From: J095 sp964517605 | GTDB taxonomy: Bacteria; Chloroflexota; Anaerolineae; 4572-78; J111 | Direction: 5' to 3' | DNA: 64,000 nt | Assembly (NCBI GenBank): GCA_964517605.1 | Contig: CAZFCE010000003.1 | Location: 1 to 64,000, forward strand | Part shown: positions 9,621-18,735 of the stretch, one piece after another | Layout of the letters: every line of letters starts with the position of its first letter | Numbering within the stretch: the stretch's first letter is position 1 | The notes under the pieces: generated by a model | What the model was told of the DNA's origin: nothing | Seen by the model: the letters and a program-made list of their open reading frames with translations, nothing else | Database searches by the model: none | Position numbers and translations under genes: made by a program

Positions 9621-9965
9621 ATGGAAAAAGAAATTGTAATGTATGTTCGGAGTTTTTTTTGCCCCAATGTGGCGCTGGCGCGCGATGTGCTGGGGCGCTA
9701 CAACATTCCCTACCGCGAAATTGATATTGACGCCAACCCGGTAATGGCCGAGCGCGTAAAGGCGTGGACGCAGTTTCTCAGTGTGCCCACGTTGGTGATT
9801 GCCAACCCCGGCGACGATTTACCCTACACCGATGTTTTGCCTCGCCCCACTGAAGGCTCGCTTAAGGGGTATGACCGCGGTCCGTTGATTACAGAACCCA
9901 ATAATGCTGCGCTGGAAAACTGGCTGCACAAACATGGGTTCTTAAATAAACCTTATTCACGTTAA
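9621..9965 (+). CDS. Glutaredoxin-like protein with a single-cysteine CPNV motif
   Basis: A 114-residue thioredoxin-fold protein. Residues 4-20 (EIVMYVRSFFCPNVALA) give the first beta strand and the active-site position CPNV (Cys14), so only the N-terminal cysteine of the usual CPYC pair is kept. IDIDANP and a SVPTLVI cis-proline segment fit glutaredoxin. The C-terminal extension of about 40 residues (RPTEGSLKGYDRGPL) is not typical. A monothiol redox or glutathione/bacillithiol-dependent role is possible. A TATAAT sits at 9597-9602, and GAAGG precedes the ATG. Confidence 0.72.
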   Translation: MEKEIVMYVRSFFCPNVALARDVLGRYNIPYREIDIDANPVMAERVKAWTQFLSVPTLVIANPGDDLPYTDVLPRPTEGSLKGYDRGPLITEPNNAALENWLHKHGFLNKPYSR

Positions 9966-9994
9966 ATTTTTTGTAGAGTAAAGGAGTTTTACCA

Positions 9995-11182
9995 ATGAAA
10001 CAGCTACTTCGGTTAATAGGATTGGCGGTAGTAGTTACCGTAATGGCCGTAGTACCGCTGGCTGCCTATGCTCAGGGCGGCTCCACCAACAGCAAAAGCG
10101 ACAATTTTATTTTTATTAACTACATTGGCGAGGAATTACACCTTGACCTGGATGATGTGGCCTACACCGTTCCCGGCATCAACACCGTGCCGGGCGGCGG
10201 TAAATTAACGCTCAGTCTGGCTCCGGGCTGGCATAAATATGCCGCCAACGTGCCGGGCGTAGATGGCGCAGCGGGCGATTTTCTGCTCAATGCCGGCGCG
10301 GTTATAGCCAAAGCGGCCCGGTTTGACCAGACCGCGCCTGTGGTAAAGAATGGTATTCTGCTGGAAAAACCAAAAACCTACGTGTCTGTGTTTGATTTTG
10401 ACCCCAACGCCTCGCCGGTAACTGCTACCACCGTGGTTACAGATACCTGGCAGCCCGGCGCGGCCTCTGCCGGCAAAAGCAGCGTGGCCTGGGTAAACTA
10501 CACCGGCGATGAACTGACCGTTGATTTAAACGGCCAGCTTTACAAAGTATCGCCTATGGCCAACACCATCCCTGGCCGGTTGCAGATTGAAGTTGCTCCC
10601 GGCAAATACACCTTTACGGCCAGCATTCCGCGCGGCAGCGTTAACGGCGATATCAACGCCGTGGCCGGGCAGGTAGCCGGCGTAAAAATCACCGCCGATT
10701 TGCCCGAAGAACAAAAAATGGAAGTGGGCAAAACCTACGATGTGCTGCCGCCGCTTACCCTGCATGCCGTTGTGGAAGACTTTACCGCTAAAGTAGGCGC
10801 TACTGCCGCCGTTACCGCTACGGTTACAACCACGCCCACGGTTGCCGTTACCACCACCGTGGCCGTTACCCATACCGCAGCGGTTACTTCTACGGCGGCT
10901 GTTACCGGCACCGCCGCGACCACGCCAACCGTAACGGTGGCTCCCGGTCTGTTGATTAAAAACTACGCCGCCGACACGTTTGCTTTTACAATTAACGGCC
11001 AAACTTACCGCATCCCCTATAATGGCCAGCAGGCGTTACCGTTGCCGGCGGGCACGTACAGCTTTACCGCCAGTACGCCTTATGCCGCCGTTAGCCGCTC
11101 GATTACCATGTTAGATGGGCAACATGTGGTGTTGAGCATGGTTCTTGGCAGCGATGGCAGCCTGGTAATATACCAGGAATAA
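9995..11182 (+). CDS. Secreted protein with three related beta-repeat units
   Basis: A 395-residue exported protein with a signal peptide (KQLLRLIGLAVVVTVMAVVP, cleaved after AYAQG near 27). Three repeats are visible: about 35-100 (FIFINYIGEELHLDLDDVAY), 165-235 (VAWVNYTGDELTVDLNGQLY) and 320-390 (LLIKNYAADTFAFTINGQTY), each followed by a Pro-rich turn, APGKYTFTAS-like strand and a final strand. A Thr/Val/Ala-rich linker (residues about 270-315) separates the second and third. The folds resemble carbohydrate-binding-like or DUF4397-like beta domains, but no family can be named with confidence. AAGGAG precedes the ATG. Confidence 0.7.
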   Translation: MKQLLRLIGLAVVVTVMAVVPLAAYAQGGSTNSKSDNFIFINYIGEELHLDLDDVAYTVPGINTVPGGGKLTLSLAPGWHKYAANVPGVDGAAGDFLLNAGAVIAKAARFDQTAPVVKNGILLEKPKTYVSVFDFDPNASPVTATTVVTDTWQPGAASAGKSSVAWVNYTGDELTVDLNGQLYKVSPMANTIPGRLQIEVAPGKYTFTASIPRGSVNGDINAVAGQVAGVKITADLPEEQKMEVGKTYDVLPPLTLHAVVEDFTAKVGATAAVTATVTTTPTVAVTTTVAVTHTAAVTSTAAVTGTAATTPTVTVAPGLLIKNYAADTFAFTINGQTYRIPYNGQQALPLPAGTYSFTASTPYAAVSRSITMLDGQHVVLSMVLGSDGSLVIYQE

Positions 11183-11215
11183 GTTTGAATTGATAACGGA
11201 AAAAGAATAAGAAAA

Positions 11216-11241
11216 ACGCGCCACGGCGGCGCGTTTTTTTA
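11216..11241. terminator. Bidirectional terminator between convergent genes
   Basis: ACGCGCC / GGCGCGT stem with ACGGC loop, preceded by A5 and followed by T7. It ends the plus-strand secreted-protein gene, and its A tract serves the minus-strand mutS transcript, whose stop codon (11239-11241) overlaps the T tract. Confidence 0.85.
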
Positions 11242-13827
11242 TTGGGCGGCTTTTTGCTTAAGCCGATACAGCACGTTCAGCGCCTCCAGCGGCGATAGCG
11301 AATCAACATCAATCTCCCGGATTTCCTCCACCAGCGGATGCACCTCCGGGGGCAAAAACGACATCTGCACGCCCGAAATAATCTGGCGGGTTTTTTCTTT
11401 GCGCTCGCGCATGTCGGCGTTGCCTTCAAGCTGTTCCAGCACCTCGTTGGCCCGGTCAATCACCGCTTTGGGAATGCCCGCAATCTGCGCCACGTGGATG
11501 CCGTAGCTGCGGTCGGCTCCGCCCGGCACAATTTTGTGTAAAAAGATTACCCGGTTGCCTTCTTCGGTTACGGCCACGTTGTAGTTGCGCACGTGCGGCA
11601 GGTATTTGGCCAGTTCGGTGAGTTCGTGGTAGTGCGTGGCAAACAGCGTTCTGGCCCGGATTTTGGGGTTGTTGTGAATGTACTCCACCACCGCGCGGGC
11701 AATGGCTAACCCGTCGTAAGTGCTGGTGCCGCGCCCCACTTCATCTAAAATTAGCAGGCTGCGCGGCGTGCTCTGCGATAAAATGGCCGCGGTTTCCACC
11801 ATCTCCACCATAAATGTGCTTTGCCCGGCGTGAATTTCATCCTGCGCGCCGATGCGGGTAAAAATGCGGTCAACCAGCCCAATTTTAGCCTGGCTGGCCG
11901 GCACAAAGCTGCCAATTTGGGCCATCAACACAATTAACGCCACCTGGCGCAAAAAAGTGCTTTTGCCGCTCATATTTGGCCCGGTTATCAGGTGAATCAA
12001 CTCCTCGCGGGAAATGTGGGTGTCGTTGGGCACAAAGGCGGCGGGAATGCCGTCGGCGTCGGCCAGCGGCATTTGCTCTACCACCGGATGCCGCCCGCCG
12101 CTGATTTCCAGCGCGTCGCCGTCGTTCAGTTCCGGGCGGGTGTAGTGGTTGGCCAGCGCCACTTCGGCCAGCGCCGCGATGACATCCAAATAGGCCAGCA
12201 GCCGCGAGGTAGCCAGCAGCCGTTCGGCGGCGGCGGTAATCTGGGCGCACACCTCTTTGAAAATGCGCTGCTCCACCTCTAGCTGGCGCTCATCGGCGTT
12301 GAGAATCAGGCTTTCGTACTCTTTTAATTCCGGGGTAATGTACCGCTCGGCGTTGACCAGCGTTTGTTTGCGAATGTATTCCGCCGGCACGCGCTGCGCC
12401 TGGGCTTTGGTCACTTCGATGTAGTAGCCAAACACCTGGTTAAACCCAACTTTTAAGGTGGAAATGCCGGTGCGTTTGCGCTCTACCGCTTCCAGCCCGC
12501 CCACCCATTTTTTGGCGTCGCGCGAACCGGCGATAATCCCGTCGAGTTCGGCGGAGAAGCCGGGCCGGATAACCCCCACTTTGGAAAGCACCGCCGGCGG
12601 CTCATCGGCAATGGCCTGGGCAATGAGCGCGGCCACATCGGGGCAGGCATCCGGTTGAGCCAGATTCAGGCCGGCGGGCAGTCGCTCCAGGGCAATTTGG
12701 ATGACCGGCACGGCGGCCAGGCTGCGCTGAATGGCTTGCAGGTCGCGGGGCAGGGCAATGCCCTGGCTCACGCGATTGGTGAGCCGTTCCAGGTCGGCCA
12801 CTTCCTTGAGTTGGGCGCGCAGGTCGGCGCGGGCAATGGTGGCGGCGGCAAACGCCTCCACGGTATTAAGCCGCTGGTTGAGCGCGGCCACATCCAGCAA
12901 AGGCTGGTGCAGCCAGGCCCGCAGCAGCCGCCCGCCCATGGGGGTGATGGTTTTGTCCAGCACGTGCAACAGCGACCCCGGCCCGCTGCCGCCGCGAATG
13001 GTTTCGGTGAGTTCCAGGTTGCGGCGGGTGGAGGCATCCAAATCCATAAAATTGTCGGTGCTGTAGGCCGCCAGCCGCGAAATGTGGCCCAACGCCTGTT
13101 TTTGGGTTTCGGCCACGTACTGAATGATGGCGCCGGCAGCCTGCACCGCCAGCGGTTTGCCGTGCAGCCCAAACCCATCGAGCGTGGCGACCTCAAAATG
13201 GCGTTGCAACTCTTGCCGGGCGTGTTCCAGTTCAAAGCGCCACTCTTCGTATAGAGAATGAGACGTGCGCAGCGGTGCGGTGGGCGCGGCGCTGGCGGCG
13301 TCGGGGGTGATGAGTTCGGCGGGTTTGAGCCGGGTAATCTCGTTGAGAACCAGCCGCTCAACATCGCTGCCGTTCAGTTGCGTGGCGGCAAATTCGCCGG
13401 TGGTGATGTCAACATAGGCAATGCCGGCTTTGGGTGGGCGAATGATGAGCGCGGCCAGGTAGTTGTTTTGGTTGTGGGTGAGCAGGTTGGTTTCGACTAC
13501 CGTGCCGGGGGTGATGACGCGGGTAACTTCGCGCGGCACCAGCCCTTTGATGGGGTCGTTGCCAATTTGCTCACAGATGGCCACTTTGTAACCGGCCCGA
13601 ATGAGCCGGGCAATGTAGTTATCGGCGGCGTGGTGGGGCACGCCGGCCATGGGCACGCGCTGGTTTTTATCAACCTTGCGGGTGGTGAGCACAATATCCA
13701 GCGTTTTGGCCACGGTTTTGGCGTCGTCGTCAAAGGTTTCGTAAAAATCTCCCAACCTGAAAAAAACAATGGTGTCGGGGTATTGTTTTTTGATGTGGAG
13801 ATATTGCAGGCGAACGGGCGTGGTCAT
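11239..13827 (-). CDS. mutS: DNA mismatch repair protein MutS
   Basis: An 862-residue MutS of usual length. The N-terminal mismatch-reading motif is present (FFRLGDFYETF, Phe28 and Glu30), followed by connector, lever and clamp domains. The ATPase has Walker A GPNMSGKST (616-624), LLILDEVGRGTSTYDGLAIA as Walker B/D-loop, and FATHYHEL as the H-loop. The N terminus TPVRLQYLHIKKQYPDTIVF is that of canonical MutS1. No mutL lies beside it. No clear ribosome binding site is seen before the ATG. Confidence 0.96.
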   Translation of the reverse strand: MTTPVRLQYLHIKKQYPDTIVFFRLGDFYETFDDDAKTVAKTLDIVLTTRKVDKNQRVPMAGVPHHAADNYIARLIRAGYKVAICEQIGNDPIKGLVPREVTRVITPGTVVETNLLTHNQNNYLAALIIRPPKAGIAYVDITTGEFAATQLNGSDVERLVLNEITRLKPAELITPDAASAAPTAPLRTSHSLYEEWRFELEHARQELQRHFEVATLDGFGLHGKPLAVQAAGAIIQYVAETQKQALGHISRLAAYSTDNFMDLDASTRRNLELTETIRGGSGPGSLLHVLDKTITPMGGRLLRAWLHQPLLDVAALNQRLNTVEAFAAATIARADLRAQLKEVADLERLTNRVSQGIALPRDLQAIQRSLAAVPVIQIALERLPAGLNLAQPDACPDVAALIAQAIADEPPAVLSKVGVIRPGFSAELDGIIAGSRDAKKWVGGLEAVERKRTGISTLKVGFNQVFGYYIEVTKAQAQRVPAEYIRKQTLVNAERYITPELKEYESLILNADERQLEVEQRIFKEVCAQITAAAERLLATSRLLAYLDVIAALAEVALANHYTRPELNDGDALEISGGRHPVVEQMPLADADGIPAAFVPNDTHISREELIHLITGPNMSGKSTFLRQVALIVLMAQIGSFVPASQAKIGLVDRIFTRIGAQDEIHAGQSTFMVEMVETAAILSQSTPRSLLILDEVGRGTSTYDGLAIARAVVEYIHNNPKIRARTLFATHYHELTELAKYLPHVRNYNVAVTEEGNRVIFLHKIVPGGADRSYGIHVAQIAGIPKAVIDRANEVLEQLEGNADMRERKEKTRQIISGVQMSFLPPEVHPLVEEIREIDVDSLSPLEALNVLYRLKQKAAQ

Positions 13828-13866
13828 TATTTAATAAGCCGTGATAGATGCTTGGTGAACGGGTTG

Positions 13867-14343
13867 TTATTCGTCGCCGGTGGCGTCAATGGCGCGGGCG
13901 TTGGTGATTTTGATTAAATCCGGTACGGGCAGTTCCAGGTTAACGCCGCGTTTACCGGCGCTCACCAGTACCCGTTCCAGTTGGAGCGCGGGCTGGTCAA
14001 TGAACACCCGCCAGTTTTTTTGCAGCAGCGCCAGCGCCGAGATGCCACCGGTTTGTAGCCCGGTGAGTTGCTCGGCCTCTTTTTTGGTGGCCATTTGCAC
14101 TTTTTTCTCGCCCACGGCTTTGGCTACTTTTTTTAAATCCAGTTCGCGGCTGCCGGCAACCATAACCAGTAGCGGTTTGCCGGCGGACGGCATCACCACC
14201 AGCGTTTTGTACACCACGTGGTGCGGCAGGCCAAAATAATCGGCCACGCCATCGGCAGAGTGAATGGTATCGGGGAACTGGCGCACGGTGTATTGAATTT
14301 TACGCTGGTCCAGCAGCCGCATCGAGTTGAGTTTTTCGGTCAT
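13867..14343 (-). CDS. ybaK: YbaK/EbsC-family aminoacyl-tRNA deacylase
   Basis: A 158-residue protein of the YbaK/ProX family, which hydrolyses mischarged Cys-tRNA(Pro) or related aminoacyl-tRNAs. RLLDQRKIQYTVRQFPDTIH at the start, VVYKTLVVMP, LVMVAGSRELDLKKVAKA and GGISALALLQK near residues 96-106 are characteristic, including the conserved Lys in YKTL. It lies directly upstream of mutS on the same strand with a 39-base gap, so cotranscription is likely. Confidence 0.9.
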   Translation of the reverse strand: MTEKLNSMRLLDQRKIQYTVRQFPDTIHSADGVADYFGLPHHVVYKTLVVMPSAGKPLLVMVAGSRELDLKKVAKAVGEKKVQMATKKEAEQLTGLQTGGISALALLQKNWRVFIDQPALQLERVLVSAGKRGVNLELPVPDLIKITNARAIDATGDE

Positions 14344-14411
14344 TGGGCCATTATAACATTGCTTGCCTTACCGGAAAATTCTGGTTGTGGTTTTGCCGGG
14401 ATCAAACTTGA

Positions 14412-14441
14412 TTGGGCGAGTTGCCGGTTTAACAGTATAAT
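14412..14441 (+). promoter_or_regulatory. Candidate promoter for the aldo/keto reductase gene
   Basis: TTGGGC at 14412-14417 and a perfect TATAAT at 14436-14441, spacing 18 bases. The -35 box is weak. The start codon is 54 bases downstream. Confidence 0.5.
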
Positions 14442-14495
14442 CAGGCTTAATGTCAGGTAGCTGGTAACGAAACTAACCCGTTAAGGAGAACTATA

Positions 14496-15479
14496 ATGAA
14501 TTACCGTGCATTTGGCCGTACTGGCTGGCAAGTTTCAGAAGTGAGCTTTGGCGCGTGGGCGCTGGGCGCGGATTGGGGCCACGTGAGCGAGGCCGACGCC
14601 ATTGACGCGCTGCACGCCGCCATTGACGCCGGCATGAACTTTATTGACACCGCCGATGTTTACGGCGATGGCCGCAGTGAAAAATTGATTGCCCAGGTGC
14701 TCAAGGAGCGCCGGGAGCAAATTTACGTTGTTACCAAAGCCGGGCGGCGGCTCAACCCGCACGTGGCCGCCGGTTATAACCGCGCCAACCTCACCGCTTT
14801 TGTGGAGCGCAGCCTGCAAAACCTGCAAGTTGAGGCGCTCGATTTGGTGCAACTGCACTGCCCGCCCACCGAAGTGTACTACATGCCCGAAACATTTGCC
14901 GTGCTGGATGATTTAATGCAGGCCGGCAAAATCAAACATTACGGCGTGTCGGTGGAAAAGGTGGAAGAAGCCATCAAAGCGATGGAATACCCCAACGTCA
15001 AAAGCGTGCAAATCATCTTTAACCTGTTCCGGCAGCGCCCCGCCGAACTGTTTTTTGAGTTGGCTCAACAAAAGCAGGTGGCCATTTTGGCCCGCGTGCC
15101 GCTATCGAGCGGGATGCTCACCGGCAAAATGACGCCGCAAACCACCTTCTCCACCGATGACCACCGCCTGTACAACCGCCACGGCGCGGCCTTTGATGTG
15201 GGCGAAACCTTCTCCGGCGTTGATTACGAAACCGGCTTGCAGGCCGTTGAGGAGCTTCGCCCGCTGGTGCCGGCAGGCGCAACAATGGCCCAGTTTGCGT
15301 TGCGCTGGATTTTGATGTTCCCGGCGGTAAGCTGCGTCATTCCGGGGGCTAAAAATCGCCGGCAGGCCACCGAAAACGCCCAGGCCGCCGCGCTGCCGCC
15401 GCTCGGCGAGGCTGCTATGGCCCGCGCCCGGCAAATCTACAATCAATACATTCGGGCGCAAGTCCATCAGCGGTGGTAA
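14496..15479 (+). CDS. Aldo/keto reductase
   Basis: A 327-residue NADPH-dependent oxidoreductase of the aldo/keto reductase superfamily, (beta/alpha)8 barrel. NYRAFGRTGWQVSEVSFGAW at the start, NFIDTADVYGDGRSEKLI (Asp52 and Tyr57 of the catalytic tetrad, approximately), VVTKAGRR (Lys) and QLHCPP (His) give a full catalytic set. The late FALRWILMFPAVSCVIPGAK is the cofactor-binding end. AAGGAG precedes the ATG by 7 bases. The substrate is not predictable. Confidence 0.94.
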   Translation: MNYRAFGRTGWQVSEVSFGAWALGADWGHVSEADAIDALHAAIDAGMNFIDTADVYGDGRSEKLIAQVLKERREQIYVVTKAGRRLNPHVAAGYNRANLTAFVERSLQNLQVEALDLVQLHCPPTEVYYMPETFAVLDDLMQAGKIKHYGVSVEKVEEAIKAMEYPNVKSVQIIFNLFRQRPAELFFELAQQKQVAILARVPLSSGMLTGKMTPQTTFSTDDHRLYNRHGAAFDVGETFSGVDYETGLQAVEELRPLVPAGATMAQFALRWILMFPAVSCVIPGAKNRRQATENAQAAALPPLGEAAMARARQIYNQYIRAQVHQRW

Positions 15480-15495
15480 ATAAAAGTCGCCGGTT

Positions 15496-17169
15496 ATGCC
15501 ATTAACTCCGCGCCATCTTAATCGTTATCGCCAAATTGCCGAGGTGCTGATTAGCCACGGCTTTGGGGCGGTGCTGGCTCAACTGGGGCTGGATTCTCAC
15601 CTGAATTTGCCCCGGCGGTTGTTGCACCGCAAACCCAAAGAAGAAAACGGCAAAACCCCGGCCATCCATGTGCGGCTGGCGCTGGAAGAATTGGGGCCAA
15701 CCTTTGTAAAGCTGGGGCAAATTCTCAGCACCCGGCCCGATTTGCTGCCTCCGGCTTATTTAAAGGAGTTGAGCCGCCTGCAAGACAGCGTGCCGCCCGA
15801 ACCGTGGCCGGTGATGCAGGCCACGCTTGAGCAGGAGTTGGGGGCCACGGTTGGCGAGTTATTTGCCGAGTTTGACCCCCTGCCGCTGGCGGCGGCATCG
15901 CTGGCGCAGGTTCACGCCGCCCGCCTGCGCAACGGCGCTCAGGTGGTGGTTAAAGTTCAGCGCCCCAACATTAAAAACATCATCAACCTTGACCTGGACA
16001 TTTTGTACGATCTGGCCCGGCTGGCCCAGGATCGCACGCCGCTGGGCGCTATGTACGATCTGCCGGAACTGGCCGAGGAGTTTGCCATTGCCCTTCGCGG
16101 CGAGCTGGATTATCGCCGCGAAGGGCACAACGCCGACCAGTTTCAGCGCAATTTTAAAATCGAAACCCACCTGCACGTGCCCAAAATTTACTGGGATTAC
16201 ACCACCCGCACCGTGCTGGTGCAAGAGCGCATCTTCGGCATAAAAATCAGCGATATTGCCGCGCTCGATGCCGCCGGGCTGGATCGGCACAAAATTGCGC
16301 TGTACAGCGCCCGCTTCATTGTTAAAGAAATTCTGGAGGATGGCTTTTTCCACGCCGACCCGCACCCCGGCAACATTGTGGTCATGCCCGGCGAGGTCAT
16401 TGGCATGATGGATTTTGGCACGGTGGGCCACCTGGACCCTAACGACCGGGCGGCGCTGGTGCGGTTGTACATTACCGCCGTGCGGCTGGATACGGTGAGT
16501 TTGGTGGAACAACTCATTCAGGTGGGCGTGGCCGATTCCAAACTGGATCGGTTTGCCTTGCAACGCGATGTGCGGCGGTTGCTGCTAAAATACCACGGCC
16601 TGCCGCTGCAAGACCTTCGCGCCGCCGATGTTATGGACAGCCTGTGGCCCATTATTTACCGCTACCGGCTGCGGCTGCCCAGCAATTTTTGGCTGCTGGC
16701 CAAAACGCTGGTGATGATGGAAGGCATCGGGCTGGAGCTTGACCCGGAGTTTGATATTTTCAAGGTATCCGAACCGTATGTGCGCCGTTTTTTGCTGCAA
16801 CTGTGGCTGCCAACCTCGTGGGGGCCATCGCTGGTGCATAGCGCCACCGGCTGGGGCGATTTTCTGAACAGTTTTCCGCGCCAAACCTCACGGATTTTTG
16901 ACCGGATTGACCGCGGCGAGCTTGAACTGCAAATCAGCCTGCCCAAATATGATTATTACGTTAGCCGGCTGGACAGGATTGCCACCCGGATTGTGTTGAG
17001 CATGTTGCTGGCGGCTATTATTTTGGCGCTGGCCATGCTCATTCCGGGGATGGATTTAACCTGGCCGTGGGGGTTGTTCACCTGGATTGTGGTGAGCGTT
17101 TTTCTGGTGATGATTTTTTTAGGGGTGTGGCTGATTTTATCAATTTTGCGTTCGGGCGGGCGGCTTTAA
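15496..17169 (+). CDS. ABC1/UbiB-family atypical kinase
   Basis: A 557-residue membrane-anchored protein of the ADCK/UbiB family. It has the signature KLGQ motif in LGPTFVKLGQILSTRPDLLP (near residues 69-88), the Ala-rich loop AAASLAQVHAARL replacing a normal P-loop, VVKVQRP as the nucleotide-binding Lys, HADPHPGNIVVM as catalytic loop and MMDFGTVGHL as metal-binding segment. Two hydrophobic helices end the protein (about 495-550). Family members support isoprenoid quinone synthesis or lipid metabolism. It follows the aldo/keto reductase by 16 bases. Its stop overlaps the 3' end of the convergent lipoprotein gene by 4 bases. Confidence 0.93.
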   Translation: MPLTPRHLNRYRQIAEVLISHGFGAVLAQLGLDSHLNLPRRLLHRKPKEENGKTPAIHVRLALEELGPTFVKLGQILSTRPDLLPPAYLKELSRLQDSVPPEPWPVMQATLEQELGATVGELFAEFDPLPLAAASLAQVHAARLRNGAQVVVKVQRPNIKNIINLDLDILYDLARLAQDRTPLGAMYDLPELAEEFAIALRGELDYRREGHNADQFQRNFKIETHLHVPKIYWDYTTRTVLVQERIFGIKISDIAALDAAGLDRHKIALYSARFIVKEILEDGFFHADPHPGNIVVMPGEVIGMMDFGTVGHLDPNDRAALVRLYITAVRLDTVSLVEQLIQVGVADSKLDRFALQRDVRRLLLKYHGLPLQDLRAADVMDSLWPIIYRYRLRLPSNFWLLAKTLVMMEGIGLELDPEFDIFKVSEPYVRRFLLQLWLPTSWGPSLVHSATGWGDFLNSFPRQTSRIFDRIDRGELELQISLPKYDYYVSRLDRIATRIVLSMLLAAIILALAMLIPGMDLTWPWGLFTWIVVSVFLVMIFLGVWLILSILRSGGRL

Positions 17170-17693
17170 ATTTGTTTTAACCCCTGCTTGCGGGTGGGCA
17201 CCACCATCACGCTATCGGTGAGCCAGCAGCCGTGGCACGCCGGTAAATCTGCCTTCGAGAGCAAAAATAAATACACCGTGGTCTGCCCGTTGCTTTCGGT
17301 GATGGTCACTTGCTGCTGGGCGGTGTCGCCGTCAATTTCAACCGGGGCGAATTCGGCGGATTTGTGGTTGAGCATAGGGCGATAGGCCGGGTCTTTGACC
17401 AGTTGTTTAAAATGGCTGAGCGGCCCGGTGATTTGCTTGTTGGCCGGCGAAGCAAACCGGAACGTAATTTCAATGCCCGCGTCGTCGCTGCCGTTGTTTT
17501 TAAGGGCCTCAACCTGGATTTTTACCACCTCCGCCGGCGATAACTCCGGGGCGGGCATCAGTTGGGTTGCCAAAGTGGGCGTGGCCGCCGGAGTGGGGGC
17601 AAAATCCGGCAGCCGGATAGTTTGCGCCCCGCAGGCGGCCAACAGAGCGGCAACGGCCACAAGAATCAATCCGCGTAAGATCATAGCTGCCAC
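17166..17693 (-). CDS. Lipoprotein of unknown function
   Basis: A 175-residue exported lipoprotein: lipobox LLAAC with Cys21 after a hydrophobic signal (ILRGLILVAVAALLAA), a Pro/Thr/Ala linker (FAPTPAATPTLA), then a domain beginning VVKIQVEALKNNG. It includes FRFASPANKQITGPLSHFKQ and YRPMLNHKSAEF, which resemble the DUF4864-like NTF2-type fold, but I cannot name a family securely. Convergent with, and overlapping by 4 bases, the kinase-like gene. Confidence 0.72.
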   Translation of the reverse strand: MAAMILRGLILVAVAALLAACGAQTIRLPDFAPTPAATPTLATQLMPAPELSPAEVVKIQVEALKNNGSDDAGIEITFRFASPANKQITGPLSHFKQLVKDPAYRPMLNHKSAEFAPVEIDGDTAQQQVTITESNGQTTVYLFLLSKADLPACHGCWLTDSVMVVPTRKQGLKQI

Positions 17694-17767
17694 CTTTTAG
17701 TTAACCTTGATGGTGATACTATACCCCGCCGGCAGCAACTTTTCAACCCCAATCCAATTGTGGCAAA

Positions 17768-17800
17768 CAAAAACCGGCGGAGATTCATCCGCCGGTTTTT
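17768..17800 (-). terminator. Terminator downstream of the lipoate ligase gene
   Basis: The stem AAACCGGCGGA / TCCGCCGGTTT with a six-base loop, flanked by A and T runs on both sides, 27 bases after the stop of the minus-strand ligase gene. Confidence 0.85.
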
Positions 17801-17826
17801 AAGGTTTTTGTAAAAAATTGCGCCGG

Positions 17827-18681
17827 TTACACCCGTTTTAGCCACGCTTCGTTGGCGTACTGCTCGGCCCGCAGGTGTTGGGCCAGTTGCTGCTCCTGGC
17901 TGGTGAGCGGCATTTCGGCCAGGGTGAGGTTGAGTTGCTCGGCCAGGCCCGCTTGCAGGGCGGCGGCGGCTTGCTCAAACGTGATGGCCCGGCCCAGCAC
18001 TTGCTCCACGGTGGTGGCCCGGCTGGGCAGCAGCGATTCCTGGGCGGCCCGCTCCGCCGGCGGAAAGTCGAGCACGTCAATAATGCGGTTAAGGTTGCCT
18101 ACCAGCGGCAGCGTGCCATGTTGCAGCACAATTTTGCGCCGCCGCAGTTGGGCGCTGCCAATCAGCTTTTTGCCGTTCACCGTAATTTCATACACCGAGG
18201 GCGTATCAAAGCACACCGGCCCGCCGCCGCTGGCGGCATGCCGTTTTTCGGTGGCCTCCTCGCGGCTGGCCTGTTCGGCCTGAATGCCCAGGTTGTGCAA
18301 TCCGCGCAGCAGCCCCAAACTTAAAATGCGGTAGCTTTCAACCACGCCGCCCTGAATGCGCGGGTCATCCTGCGGAATAATCATGCTGTACGTGGTTTCA
18401 TCGGTGTGCAAAATGGCTTTGCCGCCGGTGGGCCGCCGCGTCCAGGTGTAGCCGCGCCCGGCCAGCACGGTGGTGTCAATTTCGGCCCAGTGTTGGTTGT
18501 ACCCCAGCGTCAGGCAGGCCGGCTCCCACTGAAAAAAGCGAATGGTGGGGATGCCGTTGCCATCGGCCAGAGTTTGCAGCATGGCTTCATCAATGGCCAT
18601 ATTGGTGGCCCCGTCGAGTGGCGGGGTAACGAGCAGTCGCCAGGTGGCGGGCGGGTAACTACCGGGAGCAAAATCGAGCAT
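17827..18681 (-). CDS. Lipoate-protein ligase A family protein
   Basis: A 284-residue member of the LplA/LipM biotin/lipoate transferase family, which attaches octanoate or lipoate to E2 or GcvH lysines. WRLLVTPPLDGATNMAIDEA at the N terminus, CLTLGYNQ, RRPTGGKAILH (the conserved RRxxGG loop) and KLIGSAQLRRRKIVLQHGTL are typical. No catalytic cysteine family distinction (LipM versus LplA) can be decided by eye. It stands alone on the minus strand between terminator-like hairpins. Confidence 0.88.
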   Translation of the reverse strand: MLDFAPGSYPPATWRLLVTPPLDGATNMAIDEAMLQTLADGNGIPTIRFFQWEPACLTLGYNQHWAEIDTTVLAGRGYTWTRRPTGGKAILHTDETTYSMIIPQDDPRIQGGVVESYRILSLGLLRGLHNLGIQAEQASREEATEKRHAASGGGPVCFDTPSVYEITVNGKKLIGSAQLRRRKIVLQHGTLPLVGNLNRIIDVLDFPPAERAAQESLLPSRATTVEQVLGRAITFEQAAAALQAGLAEQLNLTLAEMPLTSQEQQLAQHLRAEQYANEAWLKRV

Positions 18682-18705
18682 GGTTGGGCCTCAGTTTAAA
18701 ATTTA

Positions 18706-18727
18706 GGGTGTGGATTTTGCCACACCC
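18706..18727 (-). terminator. Hairpin after the SulP gene, possible terminator
   Basis: GGGTGTGG / CCACACCC with a six-base loop, 9 bases past the SulP stop on the minus strand. The following tract (TAAATTTTAAA on that strand) is only moderately T-rich. Confidence 0.5.
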
Positions 18728-18735
18728 CGATAATT

